Shown here piece by piece: positions 55,400-63,455 of a stretch of 64,000 bases of DNA. Source of the DNA: Verrucomicrobiota bacterium (GTDB lineage: Bacteria > Verrucomicrobiota > Verrucomicrobiia > Opitutales > Opitutaceae); the NCBI GenBank assembly GCA_023386835.1, contig JAEWIY010000107.1, positions 11,548 to 75,547 of the forward strand, given 5' to 3'. A program made the translations under genes and the position numbers. The notes under the pieces are model-generated. The model saw only the letters and a list, made by a program, of their open reading frames with translations, ran no database searches and had not been told where the DNA came from. The stretch's first letter is position 1. Every line of letters starts with the position of its first letter.

Positions 55400-55423
55400 C
55401 GCTTTCCCGCTGGGGGAAATGTC

Positions 55424-55467
55424 GCCCGCACTGGTGCCGGAAACGGCCTGGTGCGGGCTTTATTTTT
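55424..55467 (+). terminator. Rho-independent terminator after the chemotaxis receptor
   Basis: GCCCGCAC (55424-55431) pairs with GTGCGGGC (55451-55458); an inner CCG-GAAA-CGG closes the loop. TTTATTTTT follows on the plus strand. It overlaps the stop codon region of the convergent Sel1 gene. Confidence 0.85.
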
Positions 55468-56320
55468 GACCGTTCGCCGCCGGTGCAGGCGCTGCCGTCG
55501 GCGGCGGAAGCGTCAGGGACGGGGGCGGCAGGGAAACGGGAGGCGGGCGCAGCGACTTGGAGTCCTCGGCGTCGGGCGTGAGCCGCACGTCCGCTTTGGG
55601 TTTTCCGGCGGGAGCGGCGGGCGGCGTCAGTGGAGCCGCCGCCTTGCGCTGGCGCGGTGTTCCTTCGAGGGTAGGGATCTCGCGCCGGTTCAACGTCTCC
55701 GCGAGCTCAATGGCGCGGCGTTCGGCTGCCGCGATTTGCTCCGGGCGGCGGGAGAGTCGTTGGCGGACCTGCTCCAAACCGGCGGTGGCATCAGCTCCGC
55801 GCTGTTGAGCCACGGTCAGCCATGCGAGGCCGGCCACGTAGTCGCGTTTGACGCCGCGAGCACTCACCAGCATCGCGCCGAGGTTGTACATGGCCTCCGG
55901 CACGCCGGCGGCGGCTGCGCGCAGGTAGTAATCGACCGCGGTCGGGTAGTTCACCGGCTGGTTGAGCAGCCCGTCGTGGTGAATCTTGCCCAGCCGGAAA
56001 AGCGCATCCTTCTGACCCGCTTCGGCGGCGTCTTGATACAGCTTCAAGGCGCGCGTCGGATCCGCTTTCACCTGGTCGCCGTGCTCGAGCAGGCGCGCGT
56101 ATTCAAATTTTGCTGACGCGTCCCCCTTCTCCGCGGCCGCGGCGAGATCTTCCACGGTCGACCACCCGGAAGCCTTGCCCTCGGTGCTCACGAGCACGGG
56201 CGCCTGCGCCTGCGAGGCGTCGGCCCCCTTCCTCGTCTTGGGTGCTGCGACGGCGGGCAGGATGGTCAGCAAGACCAGGGAGGCCGGAGCCAGGAGGCGG
56301 AGGAGGGGCGGGCAGGTCAT
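55460..56320 (-). CDS. Exported Sel1-repeat protein
   Basis: 286 residues from ATG 56320, starting with a signal peptide (LLRLLAPASLVLLTILPAVA). Three or four Sel1/TPR-like repeats follow: AKFEYARLLEHGDQVKADPT, ALFRLGKIHHDGLLNQPVNY and AMYNLGAMLVSARGVKRDYV. The C-terminal ~80 residues are Pro/Ala-rich and unstructured. Such repeats bind proteins in the periplasm; the partner is unknown. It lies directly after the recA terminator on the same strand. Confidence 0.87.
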   Translation of the reverse strand: MTCPPLLRLLAPASLVLLTILPAVAAPKTRKGADASQAQAPVLVSTEGKASGWSTVEDLAAAAEKGDASAKFEYARLLEHGDQVKADPTRALKLYQDAAEAGQKDALFRLGKIHHDGLLNQPVNYPTAVDYYLRAAAAGVPEAMYNLGAMLVSARGVKRDYVAGLAWLTVAQQRGADATAGLEQVRQRLSRRPEQIAAAERRAIELAETLNRREIPTLEGTPRQRKAAAPLTPPAAPAGKPKADVRLTPDAEDSKSLRPPPVSLPPPSLTLPPPTAAPAPAANGQK

Positions 56321-56325
56321 GGGCA

Positions 56326-56358
56326 CAAAAAGATCGCGCCACCCAGATGAGTGGCGCG
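56326..56358 (-). terminator. Rho-independent terminator of recA
   Basis: On the minus strand CGCGCCAC pairs with GTGGCGCG (56351-56358 and 56335-56342 on the plus strand) around an eight-base loop, followed by ATCTTTTT. It lies about 50 bases after the recA stop. Confidence 0.85.
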
Positions 56359-56406
56359 GGCGTGTTACCATTCAACGGTTGCGCCGAAGCTCAACCGACC
56401 GACGCG

Positions 56407-57498
56407 TTATTCGTTGTCGGAGCCGTTGGCGCCACCCGTGACGGTGGTGCCGCCGGTGATGTTCACCTTCGAGAGCACGGCCTCGGTGATCGTCTTTGCG
56501 AGATCCGGCTTTTCCTTGATCGTCTGCTTGGCGGCATCGCGGCCCTGGCCGATCAGCTCCCCATTAAAGGAGATCCAGGCGCCCTTCTTCTCCAGCACCT
56601 TGTGTTCGATGCCGAGGTCGAGGACCGAACCCGTGGCGGAGATGCCCTCGTCGTACATGATGTCGAATTCGCACTCGGTGAACGGCGGCGCGACCTTGTT
56701 CTTCACGACTTTGATCTTCGTCCGGTTGCCGATGACTTTGCCGTCCGGCGTCTTCAGCTGATCACGACGGCGGATATCGATGCGGACCGAGGCGAAGAAC
56801 TTCAGCGCCCGGCCACCGGGCGTCGTCTCGGGGTTGCCGAACATGACGCCGATCTTCTCACGAATCTGGTTGGTGAAAATGCAGATGCACTTCGTCTTGC
56901 TCACCACCGCCGTCAGGCGGCGCATGGCCTGGCTCATCAGGCGAGCCTGCGAGCCGACGGTCGCATCGCCCATCTGACCGTCGAGTTCGGCCTTGGAAAC
57001 CAGCGCGGCGACGGAGTCGATGACAATCACGTCGATGGCGTTGGAGCGGATGAGTGTCTCGGCGATGTTCAACGCGTCTTCACCCGAGTCGGGCTGGGAG
57101 ACGAGAAGGTCGTCGAGGTTCACCCCGACGACACGGGCGTATTTCGGGTCGAGGGCATGCTCGACGTCGACGAAAGCCGCCAGACCGCCGCGACGCTGCG
57201 CCTCGGCGATGACACTCAAACAGAAGGTGGTCTTACCGGAGGATTCCGGGCCGTAGATTTCAACGATACGGCCGCGGGGCAAGCCGCCGACGCCCAGCGC
57301 GAGGTCGATCGCGAGTGAGCCGGTCGAGAGGGTCTCGACCTTCATCTTCTGGGCATCGCCCAGGCGCATGATCGAGCCTTCGCCGAACTGTTTCGTGATC
57401 GCGCTGATCGCGAGATCGACGTTCTTGCGCGCGGCAACGATTTCGGAAGAGGCGGAGGAGGCGGCTGATTTGGCAGGAGCGGCGGCAGAGCGGGCCAT
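56407..57498 (-). CDS. recA: Recombinase RecA
   Basis: 363 residues from ATG 57498. The P-loop is EIYGPESSGKTTFCLSVIAE; the signature ALKFFASVRIDIRR and the DNA-binding loop region FTNQIREKIGVMFGNPETTP are intact. RecA drives strand exchange and triggers LexA self-cleavage. The leader is pyrimidine-rich (CCTTCTTTTCCTC). An inverted repeat sits 55 bases upstream, but I find no TGTTC-N4-GAACA type LexA site there. Confidence 0.98.
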   Translation of the reverse strand: MARSAAAPAKSAASSASSEIVAARKNVDLAISAITKQFGEGSIMRLGDAQKMKVETLSTGSLAIDLALGVGGLPRGRIVEIYGPESSGKTTFCLSVIAEAQRRGGLAAFVDVEHALDPKYARVVGVNLDDLLVSQPDSGEDALNIAETLIRSNAIDVIVIDSVAALVSKAELDGQMGDATVGSQARLMSQAMRRLTAVVSKTKCICIFTNQIREKIGVMFGNPETTPGGRALKFFASVRIDIRRRDQLKTPDGKVIGNRTKIKVVKNKVAPPFTECEFDIMYDEGISATGSVLDLGIEHKVLEKKGAWISFNGELIGQGRDAAKQTIKEKPDLAKTITEAVLSKVNITGGTTVTGGANGSDNE

Positions 57499-57552
57499 GA
57501 GAGGAAAAGAAGGGACGTGGGACGATAGCGGGGTCGCTTGGAAAACGAACCG

Positions 57553-57576
57553 TGGCACTCGAATCTAGCAGTGCAA
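57553..57576 (-). promoter_or_regulatory. Inverted repeat upstream of recA
   Basis: TGGCACT (57553-57559) and AGTGCAA (57570-57576) form an inverted repeat with one mismatch and a 10-base spacer, 55 bases before the recA start. Its position suits an operator, but it does not match a known LexA box. Confidence 0.3.
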
Positions 57577-57644
57577 GAGTGGACCCGCGCGGATTTTTTC
57601 TCGCGCGGTTGCCGCGGTTGCGCGGCGGGCCACGGCCCGTGCGC

Positions 57645-58013
57645 TCAGGGCAGCGTGCTGCTCGTCGCAGGCTTGAAGCCAACGGCGAACCAGACGGCGG
57701 CAACGATCAGGCCGAAACTCACCGCGTAGTTCCAAGTGAGCTTCTCTTTCAGCACCGCCCACGCGAAGACGACAAAGACCGCCAAGGTGATCGCCTCCTG
57801 CAGGATCTTGAGTTGGTAGCCCGTGAAGGTGCCGGTGAGGTATCCGGAGCGGTTGGCCGGGACCATCAGGCAGTACTCGAAAAAAGCGATGCCCCACGAA
57901 ACCAAGATCACCACGAGCAGGGACTTCCCTTCGAGCCAGCGAAACTTCAGATGACCGTACCAAGCGAAGGTCATGAAGACGTTGGAGAGCGCCAACAGAA
58001 GGATTGTTCTCAT
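57645..58013 (-). CDS. DUF486/DMT-like small membrane protein
   Basis: 122 residues from ATG 58013; a GTG at 58028 would add 5 residues. Four hydrophobic helices are visible (ILLLALSNVFMTFAWYGHLK, LLVVILVSWGIAFFEYCLMV, ITLAVFVVFAWAVL, YAVSFGLIVAAVWFAVG). The motif YCLMVPANRSGY is diagnostic of DUF486, related to small multidrug-resistance-type transporters. Function unknown. It is upstream of recA on the same strand, with a 146-base gap. Confidence 0.88.
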   Translation of the reverse strand: MRTILLLALSNVFMTFAWYGHLKFRWLEGKSLLVVILVSWGIAFFEYCLMVPANRSGYLTGTFTGYQLKILQEAITLAVFVVFAWAVLKEKLTWNYAVSFGLIVAAVWFAVGFKPATSSTLP

Positions 58014-58176
58014 GAAGAGATCAGGCACATTCGCCTGCCCCGCACCGCCACGCGATGGCGAAATGGCGCCATGAACACGGATCAGCTAAAGCCAGACTTT
58101 CGCAAAAGTTCCTCTTGATCGTGCCTCCGTCGCCCGTTTATTTCCCCGAGCTTTTGTCCCGCCAACCCACCTCCGC

Positions 58177-58512
58177 ATGAAGATCAAAGCCTATCTCAAA
58201 CCACACTGTGGCTGGTCCAACGGCGTTCGCGCCATCATGCGAAAGTACCGCTTGGAGTACGAGGATCTCGACATCATCAACAACCGGGACCTCTACGCCG
58301 AGATGGTGCAGAAATCAGGGCAACCGCTCTCGCCGTGCGTGGAAGTCGACGGAGTCATGCTCGCCGACGTATCGGGCGAGGAAGTGGAAAACTACCTGCT
58401 TTCCAACGACTTGGTTAAACCGACGGCGGCCGAGGCTGACGCTCCGACCAACTCTGCCTGCTCCGATGAGGAGCACGCCCGCATGGCTTCTAAAACGATT
58501 CGATTCTTCTGA
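58177..58512 (+). CDS. Glutaredoxin-like protein with CxxS active site
   Basis: 111 residues. A thioredoxin fold begins MKIKAYLKPHCGWSNGVRAI, with C11 and Ser at position 14 in place of the second cysteine. The cis-Pro region reads QPLSPCVEVDGVML. After about residue 85 a tail with one more Cys (TNSACSDEEHARM) extends beyond normal glutaredoxins. The single active-site Cys suggests a monothiol mechanism (glutathione or Fe-S handling) rather than dithiol reduction. It is closed by a strong terminator before gltB. Confidence 0.85.
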   Translation: MKIKAYLKPHCGWSNGVRAIMRKYRLEYEDLDIINNRDLYAEMVQKSGQPLSPCVEVDGVMLADVSGEEVENYLLSNDLVKPTAAEADAPTNSACSDEEHARMASKTIRFF

Positions 58513-58539
58513 CGCCGAGGGCACCCGCTGACGCATTGG

Positions 58540-58573
58540 GCCGGCTCTCGTCCTGACGAGGCCGGCTTTTTTT
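58540..58573 (+). terminator. Rho-independent terminator after the glutaredoxin-like gene
   Basis: GCCGGC-T-CTCGTC pairs with GACGAG-GCCGGC around a CT loop, and TTTTTTT follows. This separates the glutaredoxin-like gene from gltB, so gltB needs its own promoter in the 108 bases that remain. Confidence 0.92.
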
Positions 58574-58681
58574 GTGTCAACTCAAGGTGCTCCAACCCGT
58601 CGTTCCGCCGCCGCGGCGCAGATTCTGCAGCACGTCCCGTCTCCGTCCCACCTCCCACCGTCCCCCCGAATTTTCCGTTAC

Positions 58682-61600
58682 ATGGCCAACATTATTCCGT
58701 CCCCGCTCTACCATCCGGACCAGGAGCACGACGCCTGCGGCGTCGGCTTCATCGCCAAGCTGTCCGGGGAACGCACGTATGACGTGATCAACCGGGCGGT
58801 GGCGGCGTTGAAGGCGCTGGCGCATCGTGGCGCCATCGATGCCGACGCGGTGACAGGCGACGGTTGCGGATTTTTGACGCAGGTTCCCGTCGAGCTGTTG
58901 CGCGAGCATTTGGAGAAGAAGAAGAAGCCGCTTTATCGGGACTCAGACCTCGGCGTCGGTATGATCTTCCTGCCGCGGGGTGACGACTACGCGCAGTCGC
59001 ACTGCAAGAAGATCGTTGAACAGGCGGTGAAGGCGGAGGGGCTTGCGTGGCTCTGTTGGCGCGAAGTGCCGACGGTGGACACCGGGTTGGGGCGGAAGGC
59101 CTTGGAGACGCAGCCGCTGATCGTCCAGGCTTTGGTTGCACGGAAGGACGAGAGCACGGACGACGAGTTCGAGCGGAAGTTGTTCCTCGTGCAGAACACG
59201 ATCGAGCGGAAGGTGATCGAGTCGAAGATCAGCGGGTTCTACATCTGCTCGTTCTCGTCGCGGACCATCGTTTACAAGGGCCTGCTGACCCCGCACCAGA
59301 TCCGCAAGTACTTCACTGACCTGCGCTCTCCGAAGTACCTGTCTTCGTTTTGCGTCTTCCACCAGCGCTACTCGACCAACACGTTCCCGACGTGGCACTT
59401 GGCGCATCCGTTCCGGATGCTGGCGCACAACGGCGAGATCAACACGATCCGGGGCAATCGCAACCTGATGCGGGCGCGCGAGCGCTCCACAGCCTACGGC
59501 GTTTGGGGCGAGCGCTTCCACGACCTGAAGCCGCTCGTTCAGCCGGACATGAGCGATTCGGCGACCTTCGACAACGCCTTGCAGCTCATCACGCTCGGCG
59601 GTCGCAGCCCGTTGCATGCCTGCATGATGATGATGCCGCCGGCGTGGGAGAAGGATAAGGACCTCTCGCCCGAAGCCCGCGCATTTTTCCGCTACCACGC
59701 CTGCATGATGGAGCCGTGGGACGGCCCCGCCGCCGTGGTGTTCACGGACGGTCGGGTGATCGGCGCCGCGTTGGATCGCAACGGCCTCCGCCCGGCCCGC
59801 TACAAGATCTACGACGATGGTTACGTGATCCTGGCGTCGGAGGCCGGCTTGGTCTTCGATTTTCCGGGCAAGGTCGTTGAAGCCGGGCGCCTCGGCCCCG
59901 GCCGGATGCTCGCGATCGATTTTGCGGAGAAGAAGTTCTACCGCGACGACGACGTGAAGAGCCGGTTTACAACCGATCCGCACTTCCGGTCATGGTGTGA
60001 AGAGCACCTGGTCAACCTGCACCAGTTTGCTCCCGCGCCCGTGGAGAACGTCGACGATCCGGCCGCTCCGGATCCGACGGAGCGCGGCGTCACCGAGGCC
60101 GAGCCCGAATCGTTGGCCAAGACCAGCGTGGCCGCGGCCACAATTCCGCAGCAGATCGCGTTCGGCTACGAACTCGACGAGATGGAAATGGTGCTCCAGC
60201 CGCTCGCTGAAGGAAAGGAGCCGACCGGCTCGATGGGCGACGACACGCCGCTGGCGGTGCTCTCGCGGCGTCCGCGGTTGTTGTACACCTATTTCAAGCA
60301 GCTCTTTGCGCAGGTCACAAATCCGCCGATCGACTCGATCCGCGAGAAGGCGGTGATGTCGCTGTCGATGTACCTCGGCGGTCGGCTCGGCCTGTTCGAG
60401 GAGTTTCCGAAGACTTCCGGTTTTGTGGAGCTCAACACACCGGTGTTGTTCAACCACGAGGTGACGGCGCTCTTCGACGTGCCGTTCCTCAAGAACCGCG
60501 TGGTCCGGCTAAGCGTGCTGTTCGATGCCTCCGGTGGTCCCGAGGCGCTCGAGCCCGCCGTGAAGGCGCTGGCCGCACGCGCGCAACAGGCCGTTGAAGC
60601 AAAGAACGCCAAGCTGATCATCCTCTCCGACAAGGGTGTCACGTCCGACAAGGTCGCGATTCCGATGCTGCTGGCGGTGGGGGCCGTGCATCAGCAACTG
60701 GTGCGCGCCGGCCTGCGCTTGAAGTGTGACCTCGTGGCCGAGACGGGCGAAGCGCGTGAAGTCCATCAGATCGCGTGCCTGCTCGGAATGGGCGTCAACG
60801 CCGTCAATCCGTATCTCGCGCTCGACGTCGTGAGTGACCTTGCCGTGACCGGCAAGGCGGGCGAGGGGACGACCGCGGCCAAGGCCCGCGCGAACTATCA
60901 GTCCGCGATCGACGCCGGTCTGCTCAAGATCATGGCGAAGATGGGCATCTCGACGCTCTTCAGCTACCGCGGTGCGCAGATCTTCGAAGCCATCGGTCTG
61001 TCCCACAAGGTGGTGGAGGAGTGCTTCTATGGCACGCCCTCGCCGATCGGTGGTGTCGATTACGTGCACATCGGCGAGGAACTGTTGCGGCGCCACGCAC
61101 GCGCTTTCCCGGCACTCGATGCGGCGGATCCGGATAATGCGGGACAGGCGTCCGCGCCCTCGCTCGCCGCCGAGGGGTACTACCGCGTCAACAAGCGCGG
61201 GGATGGCGAATTCCACGGCTGGAATCCGAAGGTGGTCGCGTCGATGAACAAGTTCGTTCGCGCCGGCACGCTCGAGAGTTACCAGGATTGGAAGACTCAG
61301 TCCGACGATCATCAGCCGCTCGCGCTGAAGGACCTGCTGCGGATTCGTTTTAATGCGGCCACCCCCGTCTCGCTGGACGAGGTCGAGCCGATCGAGGACA
61401 TTCGGCGGCGGTTCACCACTGCCGGCATGTCGATGGGCGCGCTTTCTCCCGAAGCGCACGAGACCCTGGCGATCGCGATGAACCGGATCGGCGGAAAGTC
61501 GAACTCCGGTGAAGGTGGCGAGGACCCCGTCCGCTTCTCCATTCGTGAGAATGGCGATAACGCGAATTCGGCCATCAAGCAGGTCGCGTCCGGCCGCTTC

Positions 61601-63316
61601 GGTGTCACCGCCGAGTACCTCGCGAACGCGAAGGAGATCGAGATCAAGATGGCGCAGGGCGCGAAGCCGGGTGAGGGCGGCCAGTTGCCCGGCCACAAGG
61701 TCTCGCCGCTGATCGCGCGGCTGCGCCATTCCGTTCCCGGCGTGACGCTGATCTCACCGCCGCCGCATCATGACATCTACTCCATCGAAGACCTGGCCCA
61801 GCTGATCTTCGACCTGAAGGAGGTTAACCGTCGCGCGAAGGTTTGCGTGAAGCTCGTCTCGTCCTCCGGCGTCGGTACCGTCGCCGCCGGTGTCGCCAAG
61901 GCCTACGCCGACGTCGTGCTTGTGTCGGGCCACGACGGGGGCACGGGTGCATCGCCGCTCGCTTCGATCAAGAACGCCGGTTCGGCGTGGGAGATCGGTG
62001 TGGCCGAAGCGCATCAGGTGCTGATGATGAACGGACTGCGCGGTCGTGTGGTCTTGCGCACGGACGGTGGCATGAAGACGGGACGCGACATCATCATCGC
62101 GACCCTGCTCGGCGCCGAGGAGTTCAACTTCGGCACCGCCGCGCTCATCGCGGCGGGCTGCGCGATGTTCCGTGTTTGCCATCTGAATACGTGCCCGGTC
62201 GGCGTCGCCACCCAGCGGGAGGACCTGCGGGCCAAGTTCCGTGGCAAGCCGGAGAACGTCATCAACTTCTTCAACGCCGTCGCTGAGGACGTCCGCCAGT
62301 ACATGGCGAAGCTTGGCGCGCGCACGCTGAACGAGCTCGTGGGCCGCGTGGACCTGCTCGAGCAGATCGACGATCCCTCGAACTCGAAGACCAAGGCGAT
62401 CAACCTCTCCGGCCTGCTGCACAACCCGGATCCGTCCGGTGAGCTGGAGCGTCACAACACCCGCGATCGCAACGAGCGCATGCCGGACGGCAGCCTGGAC
62501 GAAGCGGTGTTGCAGGAGGCTCGCGACGTCATTCTCGGCAAGTCCGCGCGTCTTGTCGCCCGTTACAAGATCACCAACGTCAATCGCGACGTGGGCACGT
62601 TGCTGTCGGGCAACATTGCCTACCAGAAGGGCAACGCGGGTCTGCCTTCGGGCACGATCGACCTCACCTTCACGGGTTCCGCCGGCCAGTCCTTCGGCAC
62701 GTTTCTCGTCAATGGCGTGCGGCTCACGCTGTTCGGTGAGGCCAACGATTACGTCGGCAAGGGTATGAACGGCGGCGAAATCATCATCCGCCCGAAGCCG
62801 TCGGAGACCTTTGTCTGGAAGGACCAGGCGATCATCGGCAACACCGTGCTCTACGGCGCGACGGGTGGTCACCTGTTCGCCGCGGGCCGGGCGGGCGAGC
62901 GCTTTGCCGTCCGCAACTCCGGCGCGATCGCGGTCGTTGAAGGGGTTGGCGATCATGGATGTGAATACATGACCGGCGGCCTCGTGGTGATCCTCGGCCG
63001 CACCGGCAAGAACTTCGGCGCCGGCATGTCCGGTGGCCTGGCGTTCGTGTACGATGCGGAAAACCTGTTCGACCGCCGGATCAATCCGGCGATGATCGGC
63101 CTCGAGCGCCTCGGCGACGAAGAGGAGACGGCCAGCCTGCACAAGTTGGTCTCGCTGCACGCGAACCTGACCGGATCGCCCCATGCGAAGGCGTTGCTCG
63201 AAGACTGGGCGCGCACCGTCGGCCGGTTCTGGAAGGTCGTGCCGCATCCGCCGACGCCCACCACCCCGAAGCCGGTGTTCGTCTTCGACCCGGCCAAGGC
63301 CCCCGTCGGCGCCTGA
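58682..63316 (+). CDS. gltB: Glutamate synthase large subunit
   Basis: 1544 residues from ATG 58682 (MANIIPSPLYHPDQEHDACG). The propeptide is cleaved before C19, the glutaminase nucleophile (CGVGFIAKLSG). The synthase domain binds FMN, and the 3Fe-4S cluster cysteines lie in CAMFRVCHLNTCPVG near residue 1160. The C-terminal GXGXG beta-helix is complete. It converts glutamine plus 2-oxoglutarate to two glutamates. The small subunit gene gltD is not beside it, so the electron donor (NADPH via GltD elsewhere, or ferredoxin) is undecided. Confidence 0.97.
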   Translation: MANIIPSPLYHPDQEHDACGVGFIAKLSGERTYDVINRAVAALKALAHRGAIDADAVTGDGCGFLTQVPVELLREHLEKKKKPLYRDSDLGVGMIFLPRGDDYAQSHCKKIVEQAVKAEGLAWLCWREVPTVDTGLGRKALETQPLIVQALVARKDESTDDEFERKLFLVQNTIERKVIESKISGFYICSFSSRTIVYKGLLTPHQIRKYFTDLRSPKYLSSFCVFHQRYSTNTFPTWHLAHPFRMLAHNGEINTIRGNRNLMRARERSTAYGVWGERFHDLKPLVQPDMSDSATFDNALQLITLGGRSPLHACMMMMPPAWEKDKDLSPEARAFFRYHACMMEPWDGPAAVVFTDGRVIGAALDRNGLRPARYKIYDDGYVILASEAGLVFDFPGKVVEAGRLGPGRMLAIDFAEKKFYRDDDVKSRFTTDPHFRSWCEEHLVNLHQFAPAPVENVDDPAAPDPTERGVTEAEPESLAKTSVAAATIPQQIAFGYELDEMEMVLQPLAEGKEPTGSMGDDTPLAVLSRRPRLLYTYFKQLFAQVTNPPIDSIREKAVMSLSMYLGGRLGLFEEFPKTSGFVELNTPVLFNHEVTALFDVPFLKNRVVRLSVLFDASGGPEALEPAVKALAARAQQAVEAKNAKLIILSDKGVTSDKVAIPMLLAVGAVHQQLVRAGLRLKCDLVAETGEAREVHQIACLLGMGVNAVNPYLALDVVSDLAVTGKAGEGTTAAKARANYQSAIDAGLLKIMAKMGISTLFSYRGAQIFEAIGLSHKVVEECFYGTPSPIGGVDYVHIGEELLRRHARAFPALDAADPDNAGQASAPSLAAEGYYRVNKRGDGEFHGWNPKVVASMNKFVRAGTLESYQDWKTQSDDHQPLALKDLLRIRFNAATPVSLDEVEPIEDIRRRFTTAGMSMGALSPEAHETLAIAMNRIGGKSNSGEGGEDPVRFSIRENGDNANSAIKQVASGRFGVTAEYLANAKEIEIKMAQGAKPGEGGQLPGHKVSPLIARLRHSVPGVTLISPPPHHDIYSIEDLAQLIFDLKEVNRRAKVCVKLVSSSGVGTVAAGVAKAYADVVLVSGHDGGTGASPLASIKNAGSAWEIGVAEAHQVLMMNGLRGRVVLRTDGGMKTGRDIIIATLLGAEEFNFGTAALIAAGCAMFRVCHLNTCPVGVATQREDLRAKFRGKPENVINFFNAVAEDVRQYMAKLGARTLNELVGRVDLLEQIDDPSNSKTKAINLSGLLHNPDPSGELERHNTRDRNERMPDGSLDEAVLQEARDVILGKSARLVARYKITNVNRDVGTLLSGNIAYQKGNAGLPSGTIDLTFTGSAGQSFGTFLVNGVRLTLFGEANDYVGKGMNGGEIIIRPKPSETFVWKDQAIIGNTVLYGATGGHLFAAGRAGERFAVRNSGAIAVVEGVGDHGCEYMTGGLVVILGRTGKNFGAGMSGGLAFVYDAENLFDRRINPAMIGLERLGDEEETASLHKLVSLHANLTGSPHAKALLEDWARTVGRFWKVVPHPPTPTTPKPVFVFDPAKAPVGA

Positions 63317-63328
63317 GGGTTTAAGCAA

Positions 63329-63361
63329 CGCCGCCGTTCCAACTGGGACGGCGGCGTTTTT
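63329..63361 (+). terminator. Rho-independent terminator of gltB
   Basis: CGCCGCCGTTCC (63329-63340) pairs with GGGACGGCGGCG (63345-63356), with one G-U pair and an AACT loop, followed by TTTTT. It lies 13 bases after the gltB stop. Confidence 0.93.
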
Positions 63362-63375
63362 GTATTCGGGCACCA

Positions 63376-63390
63376 GTTACGCGTCGTAAC
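63376..63390. repeat. 15-base palindrome between gltB and the convergent gene
   Basis: GTTACG-CGT-CGTAAC is a perfect inverted repeat in the convergent intergenic gap. No T-tract follows. It might be a protein site or a weak hairpin; nothing more can be said. Confidence 0.3.
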
Positions 63391-63455
63391 GATGAGGCGT
63401 GACGCGCAACAGGAGGACGTGGAGCGTGCGGCTCGCTCAGCGTTCCCGGGCCAGC

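Noticed and set aside
57585..57608. Terminator between the DUF486 gene and recA
   Set aside because: CCGCGCG-N10-CGCGCGG can pair, but no T-tract follows the stem on the minus strand.
61754..63373. 539-codon minus-strand frame
   Set aside because: Antisense to gltB, no motifs.
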